A DNA stretch of 49,911 nt from a virus, in the IMG/VR virus record IMGVR_UViG_3300022562_000956, positions 1 through 49,911 of that record; one strand, given 5' to 3'. The position numbers and the translations under genes are program-made. Below the pieces are notes generated by a model. It searched no databases. It saw only the letters and a list, made by a program, of their open reading frames with translations, and was not told the origin of the DNA. Position 1 is the stretch's first letter. Every line of letters starts with the position of its first letter. This document shows, one piece after another, positions 38,966 to 47,361 of the stretch.

Positions 38966-40054
38966 TCATTGCCGCTGCAGCCGGAGCATCGCCGCTTGCT
39001 TTTTCTCGGCCATGCTGCGCTTTAGCGGTCGCGTCTGCGGATTGGACGGCGCAGACACCATGTCTGACGCCAATGCGCGCGGGCCCTCATCTGGCTGGGC
39101 CGTTCGTCGGCTGCTCTCCTGCGATGCGCCAAGCGCAGCCAGGAGTTGTTCGCGCAGTTTTGGCTGGCCCTTCGTGAGCGCAGCCAGAGCTTTCGGGGCG
39201 CTCATCAGCGCCATCAGGTCGTCACGGATTGCCTTCTCGAGCGCGGGAGCAACCTGCATCGGGTCGTTCGCTTCGTTGGCGTAGCAGACGTTGAGCAAGC
39301 GCTGCGGACCATCCTTGAGCGCCGCGAGCAGCGGGAACTTGTCGGCCGACGATGAGATGACCGTCGACACAACCTCCAGGTGCTGCTCGCGCACCTGCTG
39401 CTGCTTGACCACGGCTTCGCGCTCGGCTCGCTCGGCCTCGGCTGCGTCGAGCTTGGCCTGCATTTCAGCGAGCTTCTGCTCGAGCGCCGACGCCTTTTCG
39501 TCGACGTGCGTGCGGATCTCGTCGCGGTCGTCCGGTGGAACAACCTCTTTCTTGAGGTACTTACGCGTCAGGTCCTCATAGGTGGTACCGGCAAGCTTGA
39601 GGGCCTTGAACGGGTCTTTGAGCGCCTCTTTGATCTGCGCCAGCTCGGCCTGGATCGCATCGCGCTCCTTGCGGACAGAGGCAACACCCTGGTCCTTCTC
39701 GCGCAACGCCAGGTCCTTCTTGCGCAGGTCTGCCATTGCCTTGGCCAGGCGCGCGCTGTACCGGGCCTCGCTCTCTTGCTCTTCCGGCGTGACAGCACTC
39801 TCGGTAGCAGCAGGCTCATCGCTCGCTGGCTCGGCTGCCGGCTCGGCTGCCGGCTCAGGTGCGGAGACTGGCACCGATGCTGGAGGCGCATAACGTTGCT
39901 GTCCGATCTTCGCAAGCGCGTTCAGCCGGCGGTCATGCGCCGTCTTTCCGCGCTCAATTCCGGCTGGCTCAGCAGAGACAGGCGATGCCTGTGTCGCTGG
40001 CTCTGCGGCCGGTGCCGGTGCTGCTGCTACTGGTGCTGTCGATGCTGTGGTCAC
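38966..40054 (-). CDS. Scaffolding protein
   Basis: 362 residues from GTG 40054, with GGGAAGAG upstream. N-terminal ~95 residues are Pro/Ala-rich and disordered, ~100-225 form charged coiled coils (DLALREKDQGVASVRKERDA), then a region with V-V-S-T-V-I-S-S-S-A-D-K-F-P-L-L-A-A-L and a basic C-terminal tail (KRSMAEKKQAAMLRLQ) that would bind the capsid. Between portal and capsid genes: typical podoviral scaffold, guiding procapsid assembly and then removed. Confidence 0.75.
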   Translation of the reverse strand: MTTASTAPVAAAPAPAAEPATQASPVSAEPAGIERGKTAHDRRLNALAKIGQQRYAPPASVPVSAPEPAAEPAAEPASDEPAATESAVTPEEQESEARYSARLAKAMADLRKKDLALREKDQGVASVRKERDAIQAELAQIKEALKDPFKALKLAGTTYEDLTRKYLKKEVVPPDDRDEIRTHVDEKASALEQKLAEMQAKLDAAEAERAEREAVVKQQQVREQHLEVVSTVISSSADKFPLLAALKDGPQRLLNVCYANEANDPMQVAPALEKAIRDDLMALMSAPKALAALTKGQPKLREQLLAALGASQESSRRTAQPDEGPRALASDMVSAPSNPQTRPLKRSMAEKKQAAMLRLQRQ

Positions 40055-40063
40055 GCTCTTCCC

Positions 40064-41977
40064 TTACGCGGTGCCCATCGGTGGGGCGTTTGCCAGCGCA
40101 GCCATCTGGTCTGCGGCCTGTTGCGGCTGCTCTGTCTGGGCAGCCATCGTTTCGGGCGGAGGCGCTGGAGGCTGCATAGCCGCGGACAAGCGGCCAATCT
40201 CAGCGTTCAGCAGGTCCATGTAGTCGCGCACGTTATCGAGCACCTCCTCCGGAGCATCGGAATACCGGCACTGGAGGTACGCAACGCGCGCAGTGGAAAG
40301 GCACAGTTTGAGCCCATTGACGCCGAGAATCGGGTCGACGAACTCTTGGTAATCCTCGCCGTCCATGACCTGTTCGACGAGCCATCGCGAGTAGTCGATG
40401 TCCGCCATCTTGTCGCGCATGTCGCTGTCGAGGTCGGGTAGGTCGAGCAAGTCAAGCGCAGTCTGCTGGTCGATCATGCCAGCCTTGAGCAGCCCCACCA
40501 CGTCGTCGCGGCGACCCTTTGGCGTCGTGGACAGGCCCGACGTCGGGAACACCTGCAAGCGCACGTCGTCATCGTCCATCTGGACATCGCGCCACTTGAT
40601 GCGATGAATGAAGTCGCGTCGGCCACGCTTCGTCTGCGCCGTGACAGAGTAGCTCTGGTCGATCTCGGCAGCGTCGTCGTTGCAGCGTGAGATGAGCCGT
40701 GCAACGTCGAGGTGGAAGCGCTCCCAGCGTCGCTGCGGGTGCACGTGACGACGCGATTGCACGTCGTCTGCCGCGCGAATGCCGACGGCCGAGTTGATGC
40801 CGACCATGCGCTCGCCCTGCACCTGCTGCTCTGAGTAACCCTCGTTCGCCAGAGTCTCCTCGCGAATGGCTGGGATTTCAGCGCGTAGGTCCGGGATCGT
40901 GCCGTTCCAGGTCAGCAACTTCGGCTCACCCATCTCGGTCTGCAGCACCGTCCCCGGCAGATTGTTGATCTGCTCAGGGGACAGGCCACATCCCTTCGGC
41001 AGGATCGTGATGCACTTGCTGTTCAGGTCCTGCGAGCGCTCGTACTTGCGGACCAGCTGATTGATGCGCCTCTGCGCCTCTTTGGTGCGCGCGACCAGCG
41101 ATTGGCCGTACCAGCCTGCAGGCATGTCCGCATAGCGGTAGAACGCGAACGGGAAGTCATCATGCTTGTACTCCGCGTCGACAAGCACTGTGCGCCCGAC
41201 GCACATCACGAAGCGCCCAGGCTGCTTTGACGTGCCGAGATGCCATGCGTGATAGACGAGCACCGAGTCTGCCGCCGACTCGCGCGTCAGCAGGTAGTCG
41301 GCCATGTCCTCGCCGTTGACCACGCCGCTGAGGTTGATCTCGTCGGCCTTGCGCGGATAGAGCTCGCGCAGCCTGTCGCGGTTCACCGGCTTGACCCAGT
41401 ACAGGTTCCGCGGTGCGCCGTGCAACGCCTCGTTGTGGTCGACCAGGATCTCGTTCGGCTGCACGCGCTCGATGCAGACGCGACCCGTGTCAGGGTGCAC
41501 GTAGCCGTAGACGCCGCCGATGTCCTGAATCGCGCCATCGCGGAAGATGCGCGGTCCCAGGTCGTCCATGCCGAGCTGCTTCATCTGGCCGCTGATCGCG
41601 AGCGTGCGCTGCTTGGCACGACGCTGCATCCACCAGTCGCCAGCCTGCGTCAGGTACTGAATCGTTGGCTTGCCAGCTGCGATGATCGACGCCGCGGTGT
41701 CTACGATGCTGAGGCACAGCATGTATCGCGAGCGGTCGTTGTGTCCGTACAGGACCGACTTGGCTCGCTGCATGGGCGATGCGTCGATGCCGCGTCCGTA
41801 CAGGTCATCGGGCGAGACGATGCGCATGTGCAGCAGGTTTGACCGGCGTCGCTCCTTCTGCTGCTTGCGCAGGAAATCGCAGAGTCCTGACACCAGTTCG
41901 TGCACGTTTGCGCCGCGACCCCGCTTGGGAGCCGACCACCACGCCTTTTGCTGCACGTTGGGCTGCACATAGGGCAT
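40064..41977 (-). CDS. Portal protein
   Basis: 637 residues, the dodecameric ring through which DNA is packaged and ejected. Begins M-P-Y-V-Q-P-N-V-Q-Q-K; portal-type stretches include S-I-V-D-T-A-A-S-I-I-A-A-G-K-P, Q-P-N-E-I-L-V-D-H-N-E-A, Q-R-R-I-N-Q-L-V-R-K-Y, G-T-V-L-Q-T-E-M-G-E-P-K and the C-terminal P-P-A-P-P-P-E-T-M tail. First gene of the leftward virion operon; terL faces the other way, starting beyond the divergent region at 42.0 kb. Start: ATG 41977, six codons after an upstream ATG at 41995. Confidence 0.75.
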   Translation of the reverse strand: MPYVQPNVQQKAWWSAPKRGRGANVHELVSGLCDFLRKQQKERRRSNLLHMRIVSPDDLYGRGIDASPMQRAKSVLYGHNDRSRYMLCLSIVDTAASIIAAGKPTIQYLTQAGDWWMQRRAKQRTLAISGQMKQLGMDDLGPRIFRDGAIQDIGGVYGYVHPDTGRVCIERVQPNEILVDHNEALHGAPRNLYWVKPVNRDRLRELYPRKADEINLSGVVNGEDMADYLLTRESAADSVLVYHAWHLGTSKQPGRFVMCVGRTVLVDAEYKHDDFPFAFYRYADMPAGWYGQSLVARTKEAQRRINQLVRKYERSQDLNSKCITILPKGCGLSPEQINNLPGTVLQTEMGEPKLLTWNGTIPDLRAEIPAIREETLANEGYSEQQVQGERMVGINSAVGIRAADDVQSRRHVHPQRRWERFHLDVARLISRCNDDAAEIDQSYSVTAQTKRGRRDFIHRIKWRDVQMDDDDVRLQVFPTSGLSTTPKGRRDDVVGLLKAGMIDQQTALDLLDLPDLDSDMRDKMADIDYSRWLVEQVMDGEDYQEFVDPILGVNGLKLCLSTARVAYLQCRYSDAPEEVLDNVRDYMDLLNAEIGRLSAAMQPPAPPPETMAAQTEQPQQAADQMAALANAPPMGTA

Positions 41978-42025
41978 GGTAACGACGCGGCGCAAGACTA
42001 CGTTTGGCTATTGTGCGACGCCGGG

Positions 42026-42055
42026 TTGCCACGTTTCGCGTGCGCGTGCTATGTG
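42026..42055 (+). promoter_or_regulatory. Sigma70-like promoter for rightward terL operon
   Basis: TTGCCA (42026-42031), 18 bases, then TATGTG (42050-42055) preceded by TGC (extended -10). It lies in the divergent gap with the portal gene. A transcript would begin near 42062, at or just before the ATG at 42063, so translation may be leaderless. Match to consensus is moderate. Confidence 0.35.
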
Positions 42056-42062
42056 TGACGCG

Positions 42063-42254
42063 ATGACAGATGCAGCAACAGAGGCGCTGATCGCGCGCAT
42101 TCGCAACCACCCATCATTCGGTGAAGTCCTATCCAGACTCAGGAGCGGGTCATTGCACTCACGTAGCGCAGGCCGCGGACTGGTTTACACCATGATTGCA
42201 GACCTTCTGGATGAAGGTACGCGGGACCATGAACCATGCCGAAACCAGAAGTGA
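42063..42254 (+). CDS. Small helical protein (63 aa)
   Basis: M-T-D-A-A-T-E-A-L-I-A-R-I-R-N-H-P from ATG 42063; ATG 42051 is also in frame but overlaps the predicted -10. Helical (FGEVLSRLRSG, LVYTMIADLLDEG). First gene of the rightward terL operon; role unknown. Confidence 0.45.
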   Translation: MTDAATEALIARIRNHPSFGEVLSRLRSGSLHSRSAGRGLVYTMIADLLDEGTRDHEPCRNQK

Positions 42255-42439
42255 CCCTGAAAGACAAGATCGGCTTCACGTTGTTCGCAGGCCTGCCGCT
42301 CGGCTCGGGCGTAGCGACGACCATGGGCGCCTGGCCCGTCGTCGGCGTGTTTGCGCTGGTGCTGGGCGTCATCGCGCTAAGCGCAGTCGGGTGGGTCTGC
42401 GGCAACTGGGATGACGAGTCGTATCTTGGCGATGACTGA
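42236..42439 (+). CDS. Small two-helix membrane protein
   Basis: 67 residues: M-P-K-P-E-V-T-L-K-D-K, then hydrophobic segments I-G-F-T-L-F-A-G-L-P-L-G-S-G-V-A and P-V-V-G-V-F-A-L-V-L-G-V-I-A-L, ending in an acidic tail (NWDDESYLGDD). Holin-like topology, but far from the lysis genes. Overlaps both neighbours. Confidence 0.5.
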   Translation: MPKPEVTLKDKIGFTLFAGLPLGSGVATTMGAWPVVGVFALVLGVIALSAVGWVCGNWDDESYLGDD

Positions 42440-42686
42440 CGCCCTAGACACGCCGACGCGGCTCCGCATGTGGATGGCCCGCGAGGACGTTAGCTGCAAG
42501 GAGATGGCAGCGCGCATCGGCTGCAGCCTGCAGACGGTTGCGCGGTTACGACGCGGAGAACGAGCGCCGACGCTGCGAATCGCGCAGGCTGTCTCCGCGA
42601 TCACCGGTGGCGAGATCCGCGAGGACATGTGGCCTACGCTTGGCAGCGAGCGGACGAAGAAGAGTGACGACTGGGGAGGGTACTGA
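42432..42686 (+). CDS. XRE-family HTH regulator 3
   Basis: 84 residues from M-T-D-A-L-D-T-P-T. HTH_3 domain: W-M-A-R-E-D-V-S-C-K-E-M-A-A-R-I-G-C, S-L-Q-T-V-A-R-L-R-R-G-E-R-A-P-T and A-Q-A-V-S-A-I-T-G-G-E-I. A Cro-like protein probably acting on the divergent promoters at 42.0 kb. ATG 42432 overlaps the previous stop; ATG 42411 is an alternative. Confidence 0.75.
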   Translation: MTDALDTPTRLRMWMAREDVSCKEMAARIGCSLQTVARLRRGERAPTLRIAQAVSAITGGEIREDMWPTLGSERTKKSDDWGGY

Positions 42687-42997
42687 TGAGCGATTTGAGC
42701 GGAATTGCGGTCGGAGGCAAGGTCTTGTTGCGACGCTATGGCGAGAACTATGCCGTGCTCACGGTGACCAAGACGTGCAAGCGCTACTTTGAGACTGGGA
42801 AACGCAAGTGGAGCTATTCGGGGAGTCCTTATCCACGCAAGGAATGGGAAACTAGCCACGTGTACAAGGCCACCGAGAAAGATCTGCACGCGTTCCGCTG
42901 CCGTCGGAGAAAACAGGAGCTTCTCAAGGAGCTACCGGTCGTCGCCGACGACCACGGAATCTGGCTCACGATCGAGCGCAATCTGGGGGGCCTGTGA
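42686..42997 (+). CDS. Hypothetical protein (103 aa)
   Basis: M-S-D-L-S-G-I-A-V-G-G-K-V-L-L-R, beta-rich then basic (KATEKDLHAFRCRRRKQELL). Looks like a small SH3-like or phage KOW-type domain binding nucleic acid, by composition only. Starts TGATG with the previous stop. Confidence 0.5.
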   Translation: MSDLSGIAVGGKVLLRRYGENYAVLTVTKTCKRYFETGKRKWSYSGSPYPRKEWETSHVYKATEKDLHAFRCRRRKQELLKELPVVADDHGIWLTIERNLGGL

Positions 42998-43371
42998 CCA
43001 CTGAGAACGACGACCCGCGCTACCTGCGCACCATCCGCGAACTGCGTGCTCTTGGCGCGACGCACATCCGTCTGCGTGAGTCAGGTGTCGACGTCGAGTT
43101 GGACGTGTCGTTCTCTGGCCCGCCAGCCGCTGTCCAGCTAACGCAGGATCCGCCTGCGATTGAGATCGGCCGTCCTGACCGCACGCCTGTCATCGTGGCG
43201 CACGAGACAACGTCAGCGACGCACCTGCGCGAGGCTGCCATCGCCTACGTGCGCACGCATCCAGACGGCATCTCGTCGGCGCTGGCGACGCTGCCAGCCG
43301 AGTATCAGGGGGCGATGAGCGAGGCTGACCTGCGTGACCTGCTCGACGCGGAGCTGATTCCAGGCGGCTGA
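42994..43371 (+). CDS. Hypothetical protein before terL (125 aa)
   Basis: GTG 42994 overlaps the previous stop (GTGA); its own stop overlaps the terL ATG (TGATG). Acidic N-terminus, R-A-L-G-A-T-H-I-R-L-R-E-S-G-V-D-V-E-L and a C-terminal helical part (HLREAAIAYVRTHPDGISSA). Its position would suit a second small terminase subunit, but no HTH is visible and terS-like features are stronger at 368-1015. Confidence 0.5.
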   Translation: MTTENDDPRYLRTIRELRALGATHIRLRESGVDVELDVSFSGPPAAVQLTQDPPAIEIGRPDRTPVIVAHETTSATHLREAAIAYVRTHPDGISSALATLPAEYQGAMSEADLRDLLDAELIPGG

Positions 43372-44801
43372 TGTCATCAGCAAGGAGACAGGCATTGATC
43401 GAGAAGGCCCGTCGCAAAGCGATTCGCGACCAGATCGCGTCTGAACTGCACCCGAAACAGCGTGACGTGCTCGTTGCCATCCTATCAGGCGCACAGTACA
43501 TCGCAGCTCTATGCGGACGCCGCGCAGGCAAGACCGAGTTCGACGCGCGCCTCATCGCGATCGCGCTTGAGCGATGCGGTCCAGACGAGTTCGTGTTCTA
43601 CGCGGCCGTAACCAGGAGCCTGGCCAAGGACCTGATGTGGTCGCGCCTGGCCGCGCTCAACGAGCGGTACAGCCTCGGCTGGCGCATGCTCGAGCACGAG
43701 GGACGCATCGTCACCTCACGCGGCGGAACGTTCCGCGTGCTCGGCTTTGACAAGCTGCCCGAGCTCGAGAAGACGCGCGGCTACAAGACGCGCCTCATCG
43801 TGTTCGACGAGCCAGCGACCTACGCCGACAAGCTCGAGAAGCTCATCCGCGACTGTGTGGGCCCGTCGCTTGGCGACTTGCGCGGCACGCTTCTGATCAA
43901 CGGCACGCCAGGCGAGGTCTGCGCAGGCTTCTGGCACGACGTCAGCACTGGCCGCAACGCGCGATACGAGACGTTTCACTGGACGGTGCTGGACAACCCG
44001 CACTTCCCTCGTGACGCGGCTGCGATGCTCGCCGAGGAGCGCGCCGCCAACGGCTGGACAGAGGAGGACGCGACCTACCAGCGCGAGTGGATGGGTCGCT
44101 GGATCAACGACCCGACGGCGCAGGTCTACAAGTTCGCCTACGACCGCGACGTCATCCTGCAGCTGCCTGGCGACTACCAGGAACGCGGTGGCCGGTGGAT
44201 GTTCACGCTGGGCATCGACTTCGGCTACTCTCCAGACCCATGCGCCTGGGGAGTTCTCGGCAGCCCTCCGCACAGCCACGACACGTACCTCGTGCACACC
44301 GAGGAGCACTACGAGCTCTTGCCAGACCAGGCTGCCGAGGTGACTGCGCGGCTCGTTGATCGCTTCGACCCGCAGGCTGTCGTCGGCGATCCTGCAGCTG
44401 CAGCCTACATCGCCGAGTGGAACCGTCGCTGGTCGGAGCAGTCGAAGGCTTGGATGCACCCGGCAGACAAGCTGGGCAAGTTCGACGCGATCGACGTGCT
44501 AAATGGCGAGATGCGAGCGGGGCGTTTCAAAGTCTACGCGCCCGCATGCCAGACGTGGATCGGGCAAGCACAGAGCTTGCCGTACAAGAACTCGCTGACT
44601 CGCGATCAAGAGCATCCTGCGTACGCGAACCATTCCGTCGACTGCGTGCTCTATAGCCACCGTAGACACAGGTCGTATCTGCAGGAGCTGCCGAATCGCG
44701 AGCCTACGCTAGACGAGCGCGTGGAGATTGCTCGCCAGGCGCGCATCGATCGCGTGCAGAGCGCGCTTAGGTCGGCGCAAGAGGCCTGGGACGACTACTG
44801 A
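43371..44801 (+). CDS. terL: Terminase large subunit
   Basis: 476 residues, the packaging motor. ATPase: Walker A C-G-R-R-A-G-K-T (48-55), Walker B L-I-V-F-D-E (142-147, catalytic Glu147) and a coupling motif region near L-L-I-N-G-T (174-179). Nuclease (RNase H-like): acidic residues in L-G-I-D-F-G-Y-S (Asp283), V-V-G-D-P-A-A (Asp340) and H-S-V-D-C-V-L-Y (Asp424). Complete. The gene faces away from the virion operon and ends tail to tail with the small leftward gene at 44795. Confidence 0.95.
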   Translation: MSSARRQALIEKARRKAIRDQIASELHPKQRDVLVAILSGAQYIAALCGRRAGKTEFDARLIAIALERCGPDEFVFYAAVTRSLAKDLMWSRLAALNERYSLGWRMLEHEGRIVTSRGGTFRVLGFDKLPELEKTRGYKTRLIVFDEPATYADKLEKLIRDCVGPSLGDLRGTLLINGTPGEVCAGFWHDVSTGRNARYETFHWTVLDNPHFPRDAAAMLAEERAANGWTEEDATYQREWMGRWINDPTAQVYKFAYDRDVILQLPGDYQERGGRWMFTLGIDFGYSPDPCAWGVLGSPPHSHDTYLVHTEEHYELLPDQAAEVTARLVDRFDPQAVVGDPAAAAYIAEWNRRWSEQSKAWMHPADKLGKFDAIDVLNGEMRAGRFKVYAPACQTWIGQAQSLPYKNSLTRDQEHPAYANHSVDCVLYSHRRHRSYLQELPNREPTLDERVEIARQARIDRVQSALRSAQEAWDDY

Positions 44802-44953
44802 CGCGTGCCATTCTCATTCACCTTTCTTCGCTTGCTTAGTTCAAGTTCTCGGGGGCTCATATAGAGCCGAAGTGTTTCGTCGACGGTTTTCACGCTCAAG
44901 AATTGCGATATACGCTCGTCAAGCGACACGCGAATGGCTTTCTTGTACGACAT
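44795..44953 (-). CDS. Hypothetical protein (52 aa)
   Basis: M-S-Y-K-K-A-I-R-V-S-L-D-E-R-I-S from ATG 44953; a TTG at 44986 in frame would add eleven residues. The frame is open further upstream (to 45060) without a good start, so the gene may be truncated. It is visibly less GC-rich than the neighbours and overlaps the end of terL by seven bases. The stretch 44987-45124 upstream has no convincing gene. Confidence 0.4.
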   Translation of the reverse strand: MSYKKAIRVSLDERISQFLSVKTVDETLRLYMSPRELELSKRRKVNENGTRQ

Positions 44954-45124
44954 ACCGTGCTCGTCTAGGTTGTCGTAGAGTCGCAAGAAAGTCCTCGCGC
45001 CGTCGCGGTGATCGTCTGCGTGTGCGAGTCCTGCGCTGGCGAGTACGGTGGTCGGCTAGCAAAAGCCGGAGGTGCGCGAGTGGGGCATAGGCCCAGCGCG
45101 AGCAAGAGCAGCCGGAAGAGCCAG

Positions 45125-45352
45125 CTACCCTACCAGTCTGCGCCTACGCAGCTCGTTGTGGCGCTGCATCCTCTTCTCGCGATTGCGCTCAGCTGTCCTA
45201 GCACGACGCGCTGCCCAGCCTATGATGAGCGAGTCTTCAACCGTCTCTCTCGCCACCATAGCCTTGCTAAGGCTCTTCTCGCATGGCCCGCACAAGCTAT
45301 CGCGCGACCTGTCGTCGATGGGGTTGTTCATGCATACGACACAACTCTTCAT
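45125..45352 (-). CDS. Zinc-ribbon-like protein (75 aa)
   Basis: Starts M-K-S-C-V-V-C-M-N-N-P and continues S-L-C-G-P-C-E-K-S-L, so four Cys in two CxxC pairs, followed by a basic helical tail (ARRARTAERNREKRMQRH). A small zinc ribbon, probably nucleic-acid-binding. Not assigned to a named family. Confidence 0.55.
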   Translation of the reverse strand: MKSCVVCMNNPIDDRSRDSLCGPCEKSLSKAMVARETVEDSLIIGWAARRARTAERNREKRMQRHNELRRRRLVG

Positions 45353-45383
45353 CTATCGCACTCCAATCAATTCTCTGTTCCGC

Positions 45384-45806
45384 TCACCTGACCTTGCGGC
45401 TCCAAAAGGAGTCCGTGTTCCGAGACAGACTCGGCGCAAGCCACCGCTTACCATCCGCGTCCAAGAACTGGATCTGCCCTCCACCGGCTTCATGCGCCAT
45501 AGCATCGTAGAACGAGCACGGCTCCCATTCTGGTCGTGGAGCCGCCTTGTCAACACCTTCTGCTGGCCACGTCGCCAGCGACACCTTGCGCGGAGTCGCA
45601 TGCGGCGGGAATGTGACGATGAAGCGCACCAGCCGTGGGTCAGCTTCGTCCAAACTGTCCATTCGCGACGTGACATCGTTGATGAACAGAACGCCACTGA
45701 TCATGCGGTACTCACCAAGATGAGTCGTGGTCTTCACCCGCCCGCCATTGCGCACCACTGCGTCGGCAGTCTTGCCGTTCACCCATCCGCTGCTAGTCGT
45801 TGCCAT
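45384..45806 (-). CDS. EAM-motif family protein D
   Basis: 140 residues from M-A-T-T-S-S-G-W. The first 80 residues are beta-rich (GEYRMISGVLFINDV, LVRFIVTFPPH); then P-E-W-E-P-C-S-F-Y-D-A-M-A-H-E-A-G-G-G-Q-I-Q-F-L and a C-terminal beta stretch ending W-S-R-K-V-R. The complete family motif with Asp in place of Glu. Its first 17 coding bases are identical to those of the next gene upstream (45779-46051). Function unknown. Confidence 0.55.
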   Translation of the reverse strand: MATTSSGWVNGKTADAVVRNGGRVKTTTHLGEYRMISGVLFINDVTSRMDSLDEADPRLVRFIVTFPPHATPRKVSLATWPAEGVDKAAPRPEWEPCSFYDAMAHEAGGGQIQFLDADGKRWLAPSLSRNTDSFWSRKVR

Positions 45807-46051
45807 ATCTCATCTCCATTCACAGCCTCGTCAAGCATCACCACCATCATTGACTGATCCCGATTGCATGACGCGATTGCTTCGAACGACAAGTTGACTC
45901 CGTACGGCTCGCCTCCGCTTGTCGGCTCAAACCACCACGTTTCATACGCAGCAGACCCTACCCGTCGCCATTCAACGAATCGCACTCCATGCAAGGCAGC
46001 GAACGCTTGTCCGATGCGGTTAGCGTCATCCTCTCTGCTAGTCGTTGCCAT
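45779..46051 (-). CDS. Hypothetical protein (90 aa)
   Basis: M-A-T-T-S-R-E-D-D-A-N-R-I from ATG 46051, sharing its first 17 bases with the gene at 45384. Alpha/beta with V-E-W-R-R-V-G-S-A-A-Y-E-T-W-W-F and M-M-V-V-M-L-D-E-A. Not recognised. Confidence 0.5.
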   Translation of the reverse strand: MATTSREDDANRIGQAFAALHGVRFVEWRRVGSAAYETWWFEPTSGGEPYGVNLSFEAIASCNRDQSMMVVMLDEAVNGDEIWQRLAADG

Positions 46052-46238
46052 GCTTGGCTCCGAGCGCTTCATCGATCGCTGCGTCGCTCAGGCCGTAGTC
46101 GCGTGCCACTCGGCGCATGGCAGCGCTGAATGACGCCGCCGCATCTGGCCAGCCGCGCCGAACTGTAACCCCACGCGCAGCCGTGTCAAAAAACCGCTGC
46201 CAGCGTGCTCTCGTCTCGTCGTCAGTCGTCGTTGTCAT
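46038..46238 (-). CDS. Hypothetical protein (66 aa)
   Basis: M-T-T-T-T-D-D-E-T-R-A-R-W-Q-R-F-F then V-A-R-D-Y-G-L-S-D-A-A-I-D-E-A-L, helical. The ATG overlaps the previous stop (ATGA). Not recognised. Confidence 0.5.
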   Translation of the reverse strand: MTTTTDDETRARWQRFFDTAARGVTVRRGWPDAAASFSAAMRRVARDYGLSDAAIDEALGAKHGND

Positions 46239-47149
46239 GGCTTCACCAGCTTCCTTCCCAGCGTCTTGAATTCGGTCTCACGCGCAATCTCGAGTGCCTT
46301 GCGCCACTCACGGCACACGCGCAGCTGAAGCATCGCCTTGGCGAACTCCCACTGGATACCGTTGCCGCACAGCGGGTCTTCCTTGTACACGCGCAGAGTC
46401 GGCACGCCATGCGGCAGCTCACCAGTCGTCTCCCAGACGTTCGGCTCGACCTCGACGAGGTAGTACGCCTTGGCGCCTCCCCACTTGACGTCGCGCTCCG
46501 CCTTGATCTCGCGCAGGCGGTTCTCCTCGACCTGCTCGTTGGCTCCAGGCGCAACCACCTCCATCACGTGGCGCGCCAGGTCGCCTCGGATGAGCTCGGT
46601 GCGCGGCTTGTTGTCGTCGATCGACGACATCGTATGATGTTGCGCTCGCTTCATCTCAGGCTCAGCCGTGCCGTCGCCTCGGTACCCTGAGTCGCGCAGC
46701 ATATCCTCCCCGGGGCCCAAAATTTCCCAGTCTCCACGGCACCCGCAATCGCAGCCGGTTATCAACCCATCGCGCATCATCCTGGACAACATCATCTCAA
46801 GCGCGCGCTCAGGAACGTCTGGAACGACGGCTGACAGAGAAGGCATCGCGTGCCCATCACCCGTTGTCCACCACACAGTGCAATGATCCGGTCCATCAAG
46901 CGATAAGGCTTGCAGGATCCTGATCTCAGCGTCCTGACTTTTGTTGCGCGGCTTGTTGTCGTCGTCGGTCACGTCTATGCCCGTCCTCTCTACGTCATCG
47001 TTAGTCAGCACAGATGATGTCCCGTCTCGCATCACCACTAGCGCCTCCGCCGTGCGCATGATTCGTTGCCATCTTTGTTCGCAGCGTGGCTCATGAAAGC
47101 CGCCTATGGCGGTTCGCATGCAGATGCATTCGCGGCTAGTGGTGATCAC
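46235..47149 (-). CDS. Hypothetical protein with winged-helix-like centre (304 aa)
   Basis: GTG 47149 forms GTGA with the previous stop. A linker D-D-N-K-P-R appears twice, after an N-terminal domain (about 70 residues) and again near residue 180, splitting the protein into three units. The middle one (A-E-I-R-I-L-Q-A-L-S-L, E-M-M-L-S-R-M-M-R-D-G-L-I-T, C-D-C-G-C-R-G-D-W) resembles a winged helix with a Cys cluster; the last is alpha/beta. Possibly formed by gene fusion or internal duplication. Confidence 0.5.
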   Translation of the reverse strand: MITTSRECICMRTAIGGFHEPRCEQRWQRIMRTAEALVVMRDGTSSVLTNDDVERTGIDVTDDDNKPRNKSQDAEIRILQALSLDGPDHCTVWWTTGDGHAMPSLSAVVPDVPERALEMMLSRMMRDGLITGCDCGCRGDWEILGPGEDMLRDSGYRGDGTAEPEMKRAQHHTMSSIDDNKPRTELIRGDLARHVMEVVAPGANEQVEENRLREIKAERDVKWGGAKAYYLVEVEPNVWETTGELPHGVPTLRVYKEDPLCGNGIQWEFAKAMLQLRVCREWRKALEIARETEFKTLGRKLVKP

Positions 47150-47361
47150 GCTCTGCCTCCAATGCCTGCGTAGCAAATCGCTATATTCCCGCGTGACAGC
47201 AGTGGATTTCCGGCCAAGTCGGCATAGATGGCCGAGTAGAACATCCTCTTGATGGCTTCAACGATACGTCCGAAACGAACCGGATGCGTGCACTTGCGAC
47301 CAGTTATGCGCGCCTCCACAGCCGCACGCACGGCCTCTTTCTTGCGCTGACGACGGGTCAC
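47146..47361 (-). CDS. Small basic protein (71 aa)
   Basis: GTG 47361 (GTGA overlap with previous stop): V-T-R-R-Q-R-K-K-E-A-V-R-A-A-V-E-A-R, then a helical part (RFGRIVEAIKRMFYSAIYADLAG). Basic first half suggests DNA or RNA contact. Not recognised. Confidence 0.45.
   Translation of the reverse strand: MTRRQRKKEAVRAAVEARITGRKCTHPVRFGRIVEAIKRMFYSAIYADLAGNPLLSRGNIAICYAGIGGRA

Noticed and set aside
39380-40441. Long rightward open frame (353 aa) across scaffold and portal
   Set aside because: It is antisense to two confident genes, Leu/Arg-rich as expected of a shadow frame in high-GC DNA, and has no domain pattern.
41240-41842. 200-aa rightward open frame inside portal
   Set aside because: Opposite strand of the portal gene; composition of a mirror frame (Val/Arg/Ala/His).
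45008-45391. Rightward 127-aa frame after terL
   Set aside because: It opens with a tempting C-x-C-x-x-C but lies antisense to the convincing zinc-ribbon gene at 45125 and has no ribosome site.
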